Shown: piece by piece, positions 26,118-35,246 of the stretch
Position numbering within the stretch: position 1 is the stretch's first letter
Layout: every line of letters starts with the position of its first letter
NCBI GenBank assembly: GCA_016706225.1
Contig: JADJKB010000006.1
Location: 62,001-126,000, forward strand
Source of the DNA: Myxococcales bacterium
GTDB taxonomy: Bacteria > Myxococcota_A > Polyangia > Polyangiales > Polyangiaceae
Length of the DNA: 64,000 bases
Direction of reading: 5' to 3'
Notes under the pieces: generated by a model
What the model saw: only the letters and a program-made list of their open reading frames with translations
Databases searched by the model: none
Told to the model about the DNA's origin: nothing
Program-made: the position numbers and the translations under genes

Positions 26118-27674
26118 TCACGCCGTGCGTCGACGTCGAGCCACTGCGAGGGCGAGCGCCGCCAGCGCCAGCGAGAACCCATTCGACGACGAGCCGCGCC
26201 GCGGCACGCTGCACCCGCCGGAGCTGTCGGACGTACCCTTGGAGTTGCCCCCCGTGCCCGTGGCGGCGCCGGTGCCCGCGCCACCCGAGCCCGTGGTACC
26301 GCCCGGCGCACCGCCGCCAGCACCGGTTGCGCCCGCTCCCGCTGCGCCTCCGCCACCCGCGGCCCCGCCGGCTCCACCCGTCCCGGCGCTGCAGTGACTC
26401 GCGCACGGCGCGGCGCAGCTGCTGTTGCAGGCGCAATAGGCGACCGAGTCGTAGGCATCGGCACCGGCAGCGTTCGTCGCCTTGCAGGCCGCGATGCACG
26501 CAGCATCGGCGCAAGCGTCCGCGCAAGCCAACACGGCCTTGCAGCTCGCGTCTGCGATACAGTCCGAGACGACGTTCACACACTCGGTGTTGCGACACTG
26601 CTCACACGCCGTGCCGCCGCCGAGGGGTACACACGCGGGCACGGGCTTGGTGAACATCGGGAAGGAGACGTCCTGACAGACCATGCCCGTCGGGCACGAC
26701 GAGGCGCTGCAGAAGTCGGTGCAGTAACCACCCGCCGCACACAAGAACGAGCTGCACTCGGCGCCGGTCTTGCACGGTGCCTCGCCGGTGGCTTTGGGTG
26801 TGATGGGTGTGCCCGAGCCGGTCTCCAGGAGCGGCGATGCACCCGCCGCGGCGAAAGCCTGGTCGATCAACGCCTTCTGGTAATCAACGCGGGCGTACTT
26901 CGGATTCTCGTTGGGATCGGTGCACTTCGCGCCCCGCGACGCGATGCCAATGACCGCTCCCCCCGCCGAGATGAGTGGACCCCCGGAGTCCCCCGAACAA
27001 ATCGCCTGTCCCGCAGCGAGCTCAGCGTCCCCAAGGTTCTGATTCCAGTCCTTGCCCACGCTGACGACGGGTACGTTGGCGCGACGCCTTCGGGTCCCGA
27101 CACCCTGACCCTGGGGGCTGTCATTGATCGAGCCGTAGCCGACCGCGGTGGCAAGCTCCCCGATGACGGGCGGAGAGGTCAGCCGGATCTTCATCGGCGT
27201 GGCGCTGGTGATCGGCGTGTTCAGCACGATCAAGGCGATGTCGCTGTTGCACAGGTTCTTGGTGGGCAGGGTGAAGAGCTGCGTGCCGACCGCCACCGGG
27301 GTGCCCCAGAACGCCGGCTTCGTGCCGGTGTAGACCTTGATGCTCGACGCCGCGTAGTTGTTGCCAATGTGATCGCCGTTGGTCGAGTTTCCGTTGATGT
27401 CGCAGCCAATCCCCTGCGGGGTCAGGTTTGGCGCAACGCAGTGCCGCGCGGTGAGGACCAGCTTGGGCGCGATCAGGGACCCCGTGCAGTAGCCGCCGCC
27501 GGCAATGCCGAGCATGACCACGTTGTTGTGCGCCGCCGCCCCCGTGTCATCGACGCCGCCGACGATGGATTCTGACGTGCTCGAAGGGCGCTCGCGCGTC
27601 GGGTCACCGCCGGAGCAAGCTGAAACGAAGAGCACCAGTGTGGCGAGACCAAACAGGGGGGCGGGTCGGATCAT
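26118..27674 (-). CDS. Trypsin-like serine protease with MYXO-CTERM-like tail
   Basis: A 518-residue secreted S1-family protease. The signal peptide has a lipobox-like VSAC (Cys20); IVGGVDD is the zymogen cleavage site; the triad is His78 (TARHC), Asp145 (NSDIAL) and Ser230 (CSGDSGGPL). From about residue 310 come Cys-rich modules, then a Gly/Ala/Thr linker, and a C-terminal Cys + hydrophobic helix + RRRR tail (GCSVPRR...LALAALALAVARRRRTA) typical of MYXO-CTERM sorting signals. Having both a possible lipobox and a C-terminal anchor is unusual. An ATG 13 codons earlier is possible but spoils the signal peptide. Confidence 0.9.
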   Translation of the reverse strand: MIRPAPLFGLATLVLFVSACSGGDPTRERPSSTSESIVGGVDDTGAAAHNNVVMLGIAGGGYCTGSLIAPKLVLTARHCVAPNLTPQGIGCDINGNSTNGDHIGNNYAASSIKVYTGTKPAFWGTPVAVGTQLFTLPTKNLCNSDIALIVLNTPITSATPMKIRLTSPPVIGELATAVGYGSINDSPQGQGVGTRRRRANVPVVSVGKDWNQNLGDAELAAGQAICSGDSGGPLISAGGAVIGIASRGAKCTDPNENPKYARVDYQKALIDQAFAAAGASPLLETGSGTPITPKATGEAPCKTGAECSSFLCAAGGYCTDFCSASSCPTGMVCQDVSFPMFTKPVPACVPLGGGTACEQCRNTECVNVVSDCIADASCKAVLACADACADAACIAACKATNAAGADAYDSVAYCACNSSCAAPCASHCSAGTGGAGGAAGGGGAAGAGATGAGGGAPGGTTGSGGAGTGAATGTGGNSKGTSDSSGGCSVPRRGSSSNGFSLALAALALAVARRRRTA

Positions 27675-27870
27675 GATTTGGTTACCGCTTTCGAATGAGT
27701 CCCCCTGGACCACGGACAGTGTCGCACCGACCCCAACGGCTCACCAGCAGCGCGTGGCTTTTCGCCGTCGCCGCTGGGTTCCAGATCCAGCCGTGCAGGA
27801 CCGGGCAGGCAGCGCTGCCAATCTGGGACCGCGCTGGCGGCGTGCACACACCGTCGCACCTCGGCCCCAA

Positions 27871-30612
27871 TTACTCCGCCAAACGCAGGCCGCGCGGAAT
27901 TTCCTCGCCGAAAAACTCGGCTCGTTCCCGGTCCTCGATCGGGACGACCTCACGCACCGCACGGATCCACTCGGCGTCCGCGTTGACTCCCGCCAGGGCT
28001 CGCGCAGTTCGCTCTGCCAGTTCCGGGCGCACGTCGCGGGTCCGATCTCCCGTCGCGCGTGCGAGCAACATGCCGGCGCGCGGCGCAGTCGCTACCTCCG
28101 ACCATTTCTCTCTCAGCAGATGATCGAGCCAGCCTTCGGCGACGCGGGTCGGGATCACGTGGTGCAAGCTCGCGTAGGCCGGCGCGCGGGCACCAAGGCG
28201 GCCGATGGCAGCCCAGAGGCGCGGGTTCTGCTCGGTCCAGGTGCGCTCGAGCAACCACTCGCCGAGCGCGCTGCGTCGCTCTCTGGGCACACGCTCGAGC
28301 GCAGAGGCAAGCTCCAGCATTTCGTCGAGGGCCTGGGGGCGCATGCCCTTGGGTTTCTTGCCGGCCTGACCCGCCGGGGCCAGGAACGGATCCACCCGAT
28401 CACGGATGTGGCTCTGCAGGTTCTCCGCGAGCCCACCGGCCATGCGCCGCCAGGCGATCCAGAACTGCTGCCAGCCGCGCGCTTCGTCCTGAAACACGAG
28501 CCCCTGCTCGAACAGCGGCGAGAGTGTGCGGATGCGACCTGGATCGAGCGGGTGCCCATAGCCGGGTCGCAGGCAATAACCGGCGAACATCCAGAACACG
28601 CGCTCGTGATCGACCGAACGTTTGCGCGCCTTGTGGAGCGGTGCGATCTCGTCGAACAGCGCGCGACACAGCTCGGCGCTCCAGGTCTGCCGCTCTCCGA
28701 GCACCCGCGTGAGCTCGCGCCACAGATCCTTGACCTCGCGATCCTTCACGTCGGCGCGCGCTGGCCCGAACACGCGCTCGATGGCAACCTTGGCCTCGTC
28801 GAAGCGGTTGCTCTCGGGGCGCACGCTCGGTCTGGGACGCTCCGACAGTCGTGGCTCGGCGTTGCTCTCGGTCGGAGCGCGCAGCTCGAACGCGAGGGCG
28901 AAGCGCCGAGGGGATTTGGGATCGGCTGGAGCGCTCTCGATGCACGACAGCTCGAGAGTTCCAACCTGCGACAGCTCCCCTTCGAGCGCAACCAACACTT
29001 CCTCGCCGCCCGCCCGCGCCTCGAAGGTCGAGGCGACGGGCGGCAGGCGAGTGAAACGTTCATCGTCGAGCTCGACGAGCTCGCCTGGCGTGTGCACCGC
29101 GTGGTCCGCCGAGTAGAGCTCGAATTGCACCGGACGTCCGACCCTGAGCGCGAGCGGCCGCCCCGCTGCGATGTGACGTTCCCCTTCGCGCGCGCCGCGT
29201 GGCACCACACACACCGCTCGCTTCGCTTTGGCGTCGTCCACTCCGATGTAGAAACCCTGCGCGGCTCCACCTCCGATGACGAGCCCATGTCCGCCGAGGG
29301 CGAGGCCATAGGCTACGGCACCGCGCGCCACGGCGAGATCGGGGTCACGCTCCGGCAGACGTTCACACGCTGCATCACTCCACGAGCGGACCACCTCGAG
29401 CACTCGCTCGGCGACGAGGGCTGCGCGGAACACCCCGCCGTTGAACAACAGCGCGCGGATGGGAACTTCGGCCGGGGTGTGGCGCGCAACGAAGGCCGCG
29501 AGATGGCGCGTGATCGCCGCGTCGTGTTCGTACGGCAGGCCAAACGCCAGGAGGCCCGAGCGTCCGCGCTTCGGCAGTTCGTCGCGGCCGACGCGCGGCA
29601 AGAATCCATCGAGCACCAGCCGTTCGGTGTCCGCGCGAGAAAGCTCCGTGCGCAGGGTGCTGCCGACCAGCGCCGAACCGCTGCCGACCAGGGCAATCGG
29701 AGCCGAGTCCGGCGCGCCGTCGGACAGAAGCCGTTCCTTGGCGTCGCGGCAGGCGGCAACCAGCTGAGCGAAACGCCGTGCTTCGAGGCGCTCGGGAGGT
29801 GTCACCCAGCGCGCCTCGCAAACATGCGCCAGCGCCAGATCCATGTTGTCGCCGCCGAGCAACAGGTGACGGCCGACGGCGACTCGATCGAGACCCAGGC
29901 CACCATCCGCCGCTCGGCTCAGGCGAATCAACGTGAGATCGGTAGTGCCGCCACCGATGTCGCACACGAGCACCAACGCCTCGGTTGCCTCACCAAGCAC
30001 CTGGTCGAAGTGTGCAGGGCCGAGGTGAGCGAGTGTGTCGTAGAAGGCCGCCTGTGGCTCTTCGAGCAAGCGAACCGCGAGACCTGCGTCGCGCGCAGCT
30101 TGCAAGGTCAGGAGCCGCGCTGCCTGGTCGAAGGACGCCGGCACGGTGAGCACGACCTCTTGCTCCGCCAGAGGCGCGCTCGGGTGTTCGACGTCCCAAG
30201 CTCGGCGGACGTGTGCGAGCAAGCGCGCGCTGGCCTCTACCGGGGAGATGCGCGGCGCCGGGTCTTGCTCCGCCGCGCCCCATGGCAAGATCGCTGCCGT
30301 GCGATCGACTGCCGCGTGGCTGAGCCAGCTCTTCGCCGACGCAATCACGCGACCGGGGACCTCCTGGGCGCGGCGGCGTGCCACCTCTCCCAGAGCAAAC
30401 GGCGCGTCCCCGAAGGGATCGTCGGGGACCTCGCCCGGCAAGGGAGCGTAGAGGAACGAAGGCAAGAGTGGCTGCGCTCCGACCTCACCGGTCGACACGA
30501 GCTGCGGCACTTCGAAGACCGTGACCTCCGCGTTGGCCTCGCGCCTGGCCGAGGCCACCACGGTGTGTGTGGTGCCGAGGTCGATTCCGACGACGAGCTT
30601 CGAGTCGGGCAC
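27871..30612 (-). CDS. Large Hsp70-family protein with C-terminal extension (DUF3731-like)
   Basis: A 913-residue paralog of the Hsp70 at 614. GIDLGTTHTVVAS lies near residues 9-21, CDIGGGTTDLTLI near 222-234, and GGDNMDLALAHVCEARW near 258. After the ATPase and a beta-rich segment, about 300 extra residues (from about 610 on) form a helical, Trp/Arg-rich domain (DLWRELTRVLGERQTWSAEL, FWMFAGYCLRPGYGHPLDP) resembling the DUF3731 domain found behind such Hsp70s. It begins 12 nt after the aldo/keto reductase stop, so the two are probably co-transcribed. In related genomes the short and long Hsp70 often sit side by side (recalled, not checked). Confidence 0.88.
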   Translation of the reverse strand: MPDSKLVVGIDLGTTHTVVASARREANAEVTVFEVPQLVSTGEVGAQPLLPSFLYAPLPGEVPDDPFGDAPFALGEVARRRAQEVPGRVIASAKSWLSHAAVDRTAAILPWGAAEQDPAPRISPVEASARLLAHVRRAWDVEHPSAPLAEQEVVLTVPASFDQAARLLTLQAARDAGLAVRLLEEPQAAFYDTLAHLGPAHFDQVLGEATEALVLVCDIGGGTTDLTLIRLSRAADGGLGLDRVAVGRHLLLGGDNMDLALAHVCEARWVTPPERLEARRFAQLVAACRDAKERLLSDGAPDSAPIALVGSGSALVGSTLRTELSRADTERLVLDGFLPRVGRDELPKRGRSGLLAFGLPYEHDAAITRHLAAFVARHTPAEVPIRALLFNGGVFRAALVAERVLEVVRSWSDAACERLPERDPDLAVARGAVAYGLALGGHGLVIGGGAAQGFYIGVDDAKAKRAVCVVPRGAREGERHIAAGRPLALRVGRPVQFELYSADHAVHTPGELVELDDERFTRLPPVASTFEARAGGEEVLVALEGELSQVGTLELSCIESAPADPKSPRRFALAFELRAPTESNAEPRLSERPRPSVRPESNRFDEAKVAIERVFGPARADVKDREVKDLWRELTRVLGERQTWSAELCRALFDEIAPLHKARKRSVDHERVFWMFAGYCLRPGYGHPLDPGRIRTLSPLFEQGLVFQDEARGWQQFWIAWRRMAGGLAENLQSHIRDRVDPFLAPAGQAGKKPKGMRPQALDEMLELASALERVPRERRSALGEWLLERTWTEQNPRLWAAIGRLGARAPAYASLHHVIPTRVAEGWLDHLLREKWSEVATAPRAGMLLARATGDRTRDVRPELAERTARALAGVNADAEWIRAVREVVPIEDRERAEFFGEEIPRGLRLAE

Positions 30613-30624
30613 CGATGACCCCTC

Positions 30625-31617
30625 TCAGCGGCTACCGTAATTGTGCGCCGAGGTCTCTTCGTTGCGATCGGTGGCAGGTGGCGGCGTCGGTGACAGCGCC
30701 GTGATGCGCGCGTGGGTCTCCGGGTCGAGTCGAAGCTCGGCCGCGGCCAAACACGGCTCGAGCTGCTCGAGACTCCGCGCGCCGATCAACGGCGCGGTGA
30801 CGCCCGGCGCCGCCGCGACCCACGCGATGGCCAGGGTCGCCGGATGAATGCCGAGCTCGCTGGCCAGGGCAGAGAATGACTCCGCGATTTCGAAGTTCGA
30901 CGCGGCGCCGTAGCGCGTCTTGTACATTGCGTTGTCGACCACGCGCCCGGCTTGCGGCGCCCGTCCGACCCCGTATTTGCCGCTGAGCAGGCCGCCGGCG
31001 AGGGGGCTGTAGGTCAACACACCCAGGTTCTCCGCGCGGGCCTGCGGCAAGATCTCGACCTCTGCCTGGCGCTTGAGCAGGTTGTACATCGGCTGCGACG
31101 CAACGATCGGTGAGAGCCCGTGCTGACCCGCGAGGCCGAGCGCCTTGGCCGTCTGCCAAGCCGAGAAGTTGCTGACCGCGGGGTACAGGATCTTTCCCTG
31201 CTGCACCAACGTCTCGAGGGTTCGCAGCGTGTCGTCGAGGGGTGTCTGGTCGTCGAAGCGGTGCAAGAAGAACACGTCGACGCGGTCCGTTCCGAGGCGG
31301 CGCAGGCTCGCCTCCACCGCGCGCACGAGATGAAACCGCGACGAGCCCCGGGCGTTCTGATCGCTGCCGGTGGGAAAATACGCTTTGGTCGAGATCACCA
31401 CTTCGTCTCGACAGCCCGCGATCAGCTTGCCGAGGATCTCCTCGGAGCGGCCCTTGGCGTACACGTCGGCGCAGTCGAAGAAGTTGATGCCGGCATCCCG
31501 CGCGCGGGAAAAGAGTGCGCCGCTCGTGGCCTCGTCCGCGTCGGACCCAAAAGACATGGTGCCGAACACGAGGCGCGAGATGCGAACACCCGTGGCTCCC
31601 AGAAAGCAGTAGTCCAT
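30625..31617 (-). CDS. Aldo/keto reductase
   Basis: A 330-residue NADPH-dependent TIM-barrel oxidoreductase. MDYCFLGATGVRISRLVFGT is the AKR N-terminus; FFDCADVYAKGRSEEILG carries the catalytic Asp and Tyr, VVISTKAYFP the Lys and VFFLHRFD the His. NLLKRQAEVEILPQARAENLGVLTYSPLAGGLLSGKY continues the barrel, and APLIGARSLEQLE is the nucleotide-binding end. The ATG at 31617 fits the family. It is divergent from the kinase at 31706 and upstream of the Hsp70. The substrate is unknown. Confidence 0.92.
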   Translation of the reverse strand: MDYCFLGATGVRISRLVFGTMSFGSDADEATSGALFSRARDAGINFFDCADVYAKGRSEEILGKLIAGCRDEVVISTKAYFPTGSDQNARGSSRFHLVRAVEASLRRLGTDRVDVFFLHRFDDQTPLDDTLRTLETLVQQGKILYPAVSNFSAWQTAKALGLAGQHGLSPIVASQPMYNLLKRQAEVEILPQARAENLGVLTYSPLAGGLLSGKYGVGRAPQAGRVVDNAMYKTRYGAASNFEIAESFSALASELGIHPATLAIAWVAAAPGVTAPLIGARSLEQLEPCLAAAELRLDPETHARITALSPTPPPATDRNEETSAHNYGSR

Positions 31618-31705
31618 GGCCCAGACGATCTGGGCGGCGAGGGCCGGGGAGTCAACGAGAAACGTGGCGTGCGGTCCCGGAGCGACCGAGAGCCCCAACC
31701 CACGT

Positions 31706-33445
31706 ATGATGCCGGCCTCGGGTTCGAGCCCGAGTGTCATGCCGACCGAGAGCGACCCGACCGTCCGAGACCGAACCGCAGAGGCCGACGAGGCCCCCAC
31801 GGTCGCGGCGTCTCCCGCGGGCTCTGCCAGCATCACGACGCCCGAGCTGCTCAGGCCAACGACCGGCCGTTCGCTCCAGACCGCAGAAGCGACCGTGATC
31901 CTGTCGCGCGAGGAGGCCACACGCACGCTGGCGCTGATGCGGCTCGCCGCGCTCTTGTCCGTCGCGGCGCTGGGTGCGCTCTACGCACCGAGCGAGGCGC
32001 TGCCGTTTCGCGGCCTGGTCGCGGCCGCCCTTGCGGCGACGTTCTTTCTGTCCCTGGGTCTGCTGTTCTGGTTCCGCGATCTTGAAAGGTACGATCCCAG
32101 ACTCGGCTTCTTCCACGCGCTCTCCTGCGTGGTGTCGATCCTCGCGGCGACCATCTACGTGGGCGTGTTCTCACCGACGGTGATGGGGGCCTGCGTCGGC
32201 ATCTACTACTTCGGGTTGAGTGATTCGAAGCTCGGCGCGTGGGTGATCTACGTGCTGCTTGCCGGGGGATACGCGGTGCTCGCTAGCCTCGGTATGGCGG
32301 GGGTGATCCCGCTCGACCGGGCCGTCGTTGCCATCGAACACCCGGATCTACGCGGCCTCGCCGCGCTGACGGTCAGTGCGGAGCTGCTTCTGGCGCTCAC
32401 CTTCAGCATGGCGCGCCGCAGCCGGCAGGCGACGCGCGAGGCCTTCGAACGCCTGGAGCAGGCGGCGCTGCAGATCCGCCAGCGCGAGGCGCTGCTCAAC
32501 GAAGCGCGCGCCGACCTCGACGTGGCGCGCGCAGCGAACATCGGCCGCTTCACGGATCGTGAGGTCGGAGGGTATCGCGTGGGTGAGATCATCGGTCGGG
32601 GTGCGATGGGAGAGGTCTACCGGGCCGAGCAGGTCTCGTCGAAGCGCGGCGTCGCGCTCAAGTTCCTGAATCCGGCGGTGGTGGGCGACGCAGAGCTGCT
32701 GGAGCGGTTCTTTCGGGAGGCGAAGGTCGCTGGCACGCTGAAGTCGCCGTACGTGGTGGACGTGCTCGGCATGGGTCGGGCCGAGGATGGTTCGCCGTTC
32801 ATCGCGATGGAGCTGCTGCACGGCATCGACCTGGCGGAGCGGCTGCGTGAAGCAAAACGACTCGACATGCCCGAGGTCGCGCAGATCGTCGCGCAGGTCG
32901 CCGAGGCGCTGGCGGTGGCCGACCGTGCAGGGATCGTGCATCGCGACATCAAACCGCAGAACCTGTTTCTGTCGGAGGACGGGCCTGCGCGAGTGTGGAA
33001 GGTGCTCGATTTCGGCGTCTCGAAGGTGCGCGAGGGCACGAGTCAGCTTACGCAGGGTGCGATCATCGGCACACCGAGCTACATGTCGCCGGAGCAGGCC
33101 CGGGGACTCGACGTCGATCACCGAAGCGACGTCTTTTCTCTGGGCGTGATCGCCTATCGATGTTTGACCGGGCGCCCGGCGTTCACCGCGCCGGACAGTG
33201 TGCTGACAGTGTACAACGTGGTGCATCTGCAGCCGACGCGACCGCTGGACCTTGCACCGTGGCTGGGCGCCGACGTCGAGCGAGTGCTCGCCCTGGTGCT
33301 GGCCAAAGATCGCGAACGCCGCTTCTCCAGCGCAACGATGTTCGCCGCGGCGCTCGCCGACGCTGCCCGCGAGCGGCTGGACGGTCGCCTGCGCGTCGAC
33401 GCCGACTCGTTGATCGTGGAAAAGCCTTGGGGCAGCGAGGTCTAG
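31706..33445 (+). CDS. Ser/Thr protein kinase with N-terminal multi-TM domain
   Basis: About 579 residues. An acidic, disordered N-terminus (about 1-70) is followed by six predicted membrane helices (about 74-250), a short coiled coil (RLEQAALQIRQREALLNEAR, about 255-280) and a C-terminal Hanks kinase. Kinase motifs: IGRGAMGEVYRAE, VALKFL, IVHRDIKPQNLFL near residue 409, VLDFGVSKV near 433, SYMSPEQARGLDVDHRSDVFSLG. All catalytic residues are present. Most bacterial receptor kinases have the kinase N-terminal and one helix; here the order is reversed, like an MASE-type sensor followed by an output. Starts at 31709 or 31739 are also possible. Confidence 0.85.
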   Translation: MMPASGSSPSVMPTESDPTVRDRTAEADEAPTVAASPAGSASITTPELLRPTTGRSLQTAEATVILSREEATRTLALMRLAALLSVAALGALYAPSEALPFRGLVAAALAATFFLSLGLLFWFRDLERYDPRLGFFHALSCVVSILAATIYVGVFSPTVMGACVGIYYFGLSDSKLGAWVIYVLLAGGYAVLASLGMAGVIPLDRAVVAIEHPDLRGLAALTVSAELLLALTFSMARRSRQATREAFERLEQAALQIRQREALLNEARADLDVARAANIGRFTDREVGGYRVGEIIGRGAMGEVYRAEQVSSKRGVALKFLNPAVVGDAELLERFFREAKVAGTLKSPYVVDVLGMGRAEDGSPFIAMELLHGIDLAERLREAKRLDMPEVAQIVAQVAEALAVADRAGIVHRDIKPQNLFLSEDGPARVWKVLDFGVSKVREGTSQLTQGAIIGTPSYMSPEQARGLDVDHRSDVFSLGVIAYRCLTGRPAFTAPDSVLTVYNVVHLQPTRPLDLAPWLGADVERVLALVLAKDRERRFSSATMFAAALADAARERLDGRLRVDADSLIVEKPWGSEV

Positions 33446-34830
33446 CCGAGGTTCGCGCGCGGGGTCGACGGCGTACGCGGGCGCTGCGGGGTCAGCTCGC
33501 GAAGGCGGGGCCGATCGCGTGCGAGGCGGGAGCAGCTCGAGTCCCGCGGCCAGCGTTTGCCGCGGGGGGGGGGGCCTGTTGGCGTTAGCAGCTGCGCGGA
33601 GCGCAGTGGTTCGATGGCGGGTTCGTCCGTTTGCGGAGCCACGCGCGTCAGCGGGCGGGCTTCTCCCTGCAACCCGGCGCCCAGCCGGCGCCCCGAGCGG
33701 GCTCGGGCTTGTGGGCTTTCCTGGCTTCGGCGCGCTTTGCGTTCGATGTGCTCTTCGCCAAAGACCTGCTGCGCAGCGTGGGCGTTGTGCGCGCTGCAAA
33801 GCAGCCGGAGACTCGATGGCCGGCGCGGGGCCGCGCGGCGCAATGGCGGGGGTCGTGCTCGAGCGGAGGACAGCGCCTCGCGGCAGCGTCGCCCAGCGCG
33901 TCGGTGAACAGTGGTTCGATGGCATTCGACCGCCGGCGGCGCCGCGCGCCGCGGGGGGGGCGGGGCTCCCCCCGCGAAACCCCGGGCGCACGGGGGGGGG
34001 AGAACCCGCCCCCGAGCGCGAGTTCGCGTCTCGATCCAGGACCGGCGCTTCACGTCGACCGGCACGTGTCGCGAGCCGGGTTTCTGGGCTCGACGCTGGC
34101 GGGGTTGGTTCGCTCCGGTGCGCCGGCGTCTCTCCACCTCGAGTAGCTGGTCGATGGCGCGCTCGAACAGCGCGGCGAGATCGCCGCTCGGCAGGGCGTG
34201 ACTGAGCAGGTTCCTTGCTTGCTGGAGCTTCTCGTACAGCTCGGCGCTGACGGTGAGCTCGACGCGGTAGCTGGTGGGGGAGAGCGGCTCGATCCGGGCG
34301 CGAGACGGTGTCGGCGCGGAGTTACCTGGCCCGGGCCAGGTGATCGATGCGGGCGCGGCGAACAGGGACGTCGCGGGCTCGGCGAACAGGGGCGTCGCGG
34401 GCGCGGGCTCGATGCGCTCCGGCACGTCCGGCCGCGGAAACCAGCGCGCGAGGAGCTGTTCGAGCTCCCGCCGGGGTTTCCCGCGAGCCTGTGAAAGCAA
34501 GGCCTCGGCGTTGTCGTCCGTCAGATGCCGCGAGAGCAAGAACAGCCCGGTTAGATGCAGGGCGCCGCTTGCCAGCTCGTCGAGCAGGCGGGGAAAGCGC
34601 TGGGCGAGACGGGCCACCCGCACGCGTTTCGTGGCGCCGTCTTCGGAGTAACCGAGGCGCTCGATGCAGTACGCGAAGAGCGACGAGCAAGCTTCATCCA
34701 GATAGAGCTGGCGCCGATCGACCTCGGCCAGGTGGGCGATCACGTCGGCCGACGCGGCGCGTTCGGAGCGAACTGCGCAAGCGAGAAGCGCGAGCAGCTC
34801 GGCGTCGGACACGGAATGGTATGCGTTCAT
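33442..34830 (-). pseudogene. DUF222/HNH endonuclease, copy 2 (HNH core destroyed)
   Basis: The first 250 or so codons from ATG 34830 are almost identical to copy 1 (MNAYHSVSDAELLALLACAV). After GSRHVPVDVK the frame changes and about 100 bases of G/C-homopolymer-rich DNA (33950-34020) interrupt the HNH domain. The Cys pair and LEHD motif are lost, while NLRLLC-like and SAHNAH remnants persist beyond. The frame happens to stay open past the original stop and overlaps the kinase end at 33445. Runs of 8, 9 and 11 Gs (33953, 33992, 33564) raise the possibility of misassembly or sequence error. Confidence 0.75.
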
Positions 34831-35040
34831 GCTTCTCCGCATACCACGCGAATTTTGGAGCTCGCAGGCGCCGCGCAGAGCTTCTTTCCGAGAGCAAAAT
34901 GCGTTTTGTGTGGTCGTGAGCGCAGACGCGCCTCGAACGACTCGTCTCGCGTCGAGAACGCGGCATCGCGCGGCGGGTGCTCGATCGCGAACGCGGCGCT
35001 CACAAAAATCAGTCAAGCGGGAAGTTGGTTTTCTTTCGCT
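33570..35040 (-). repeat. Right arm of ~1.4-kb inverted repeat (copy 2)
   Basis: Inverted, partly scrambled copy of 2690-4062, including the leader and the GGTTCTCTTTCGC-like sequence before it. The DUF222 half and leader are near-identical, so divergence of the HNH half is local and not due to age. Confidence 0.75.
34831..35016 (-). promoter_or_regulatory. Conserved 186-nt leader of DUF222-HNH copy 2
   Basis: TTGACTGATTTT reads leftward from 35016 and the gene starts at 34830. The sequence is nearly identical to the copy 1 leader. The unmutated state of the leader contrasts with the damaged coding region. Confidence 0.5.
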
Positions 35041-35056
35041 CTGCACGGCGAGCGGA

Positions 35057-35160
35057 GCATCGCGCGCCCGCGTCGGGCTCCGCGAGCAGAGCGTCGCACG
35101 CCCGCGTCGGGCTCCGCGAGCAGAGCATCGCGTTCGGGCGCGATGCTCTCCGGCACGTCC
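35057..35160. repeat. 34-nt minisatellite upstream of copy 2
   Basis: Units of 34 nt with a CGCGTCGGGCTCCGCGAGCAGAGC core begin at 35057, 35091 and (partial) 35125. They are the reverse complement of the A-type unit at locus 1 (CTCGCGGAGCCCGACGCG). The rest of the gap to 35246 shows no gene. Confidence 0.7.
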
Positions 35161-35246
35161 GCCCATCCCGCACCGCGCATTCGCAACCACTCGCGCCCGC
35201 GCGGTCGGGCAGGCGCGCTCCGTGCCGCCCAACCCCTCCGCCCCGC

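Noticed and set aside
27505..30618. Plus-strand open frame of over 1000 codons opposite the long Hsp70
   Set aside because: Composition is Arg/Ala/Gln-rich without domains, and the minus strand encodes a clear Hsp70 with conserved motifs. Long antisense frames are common at this GC content.
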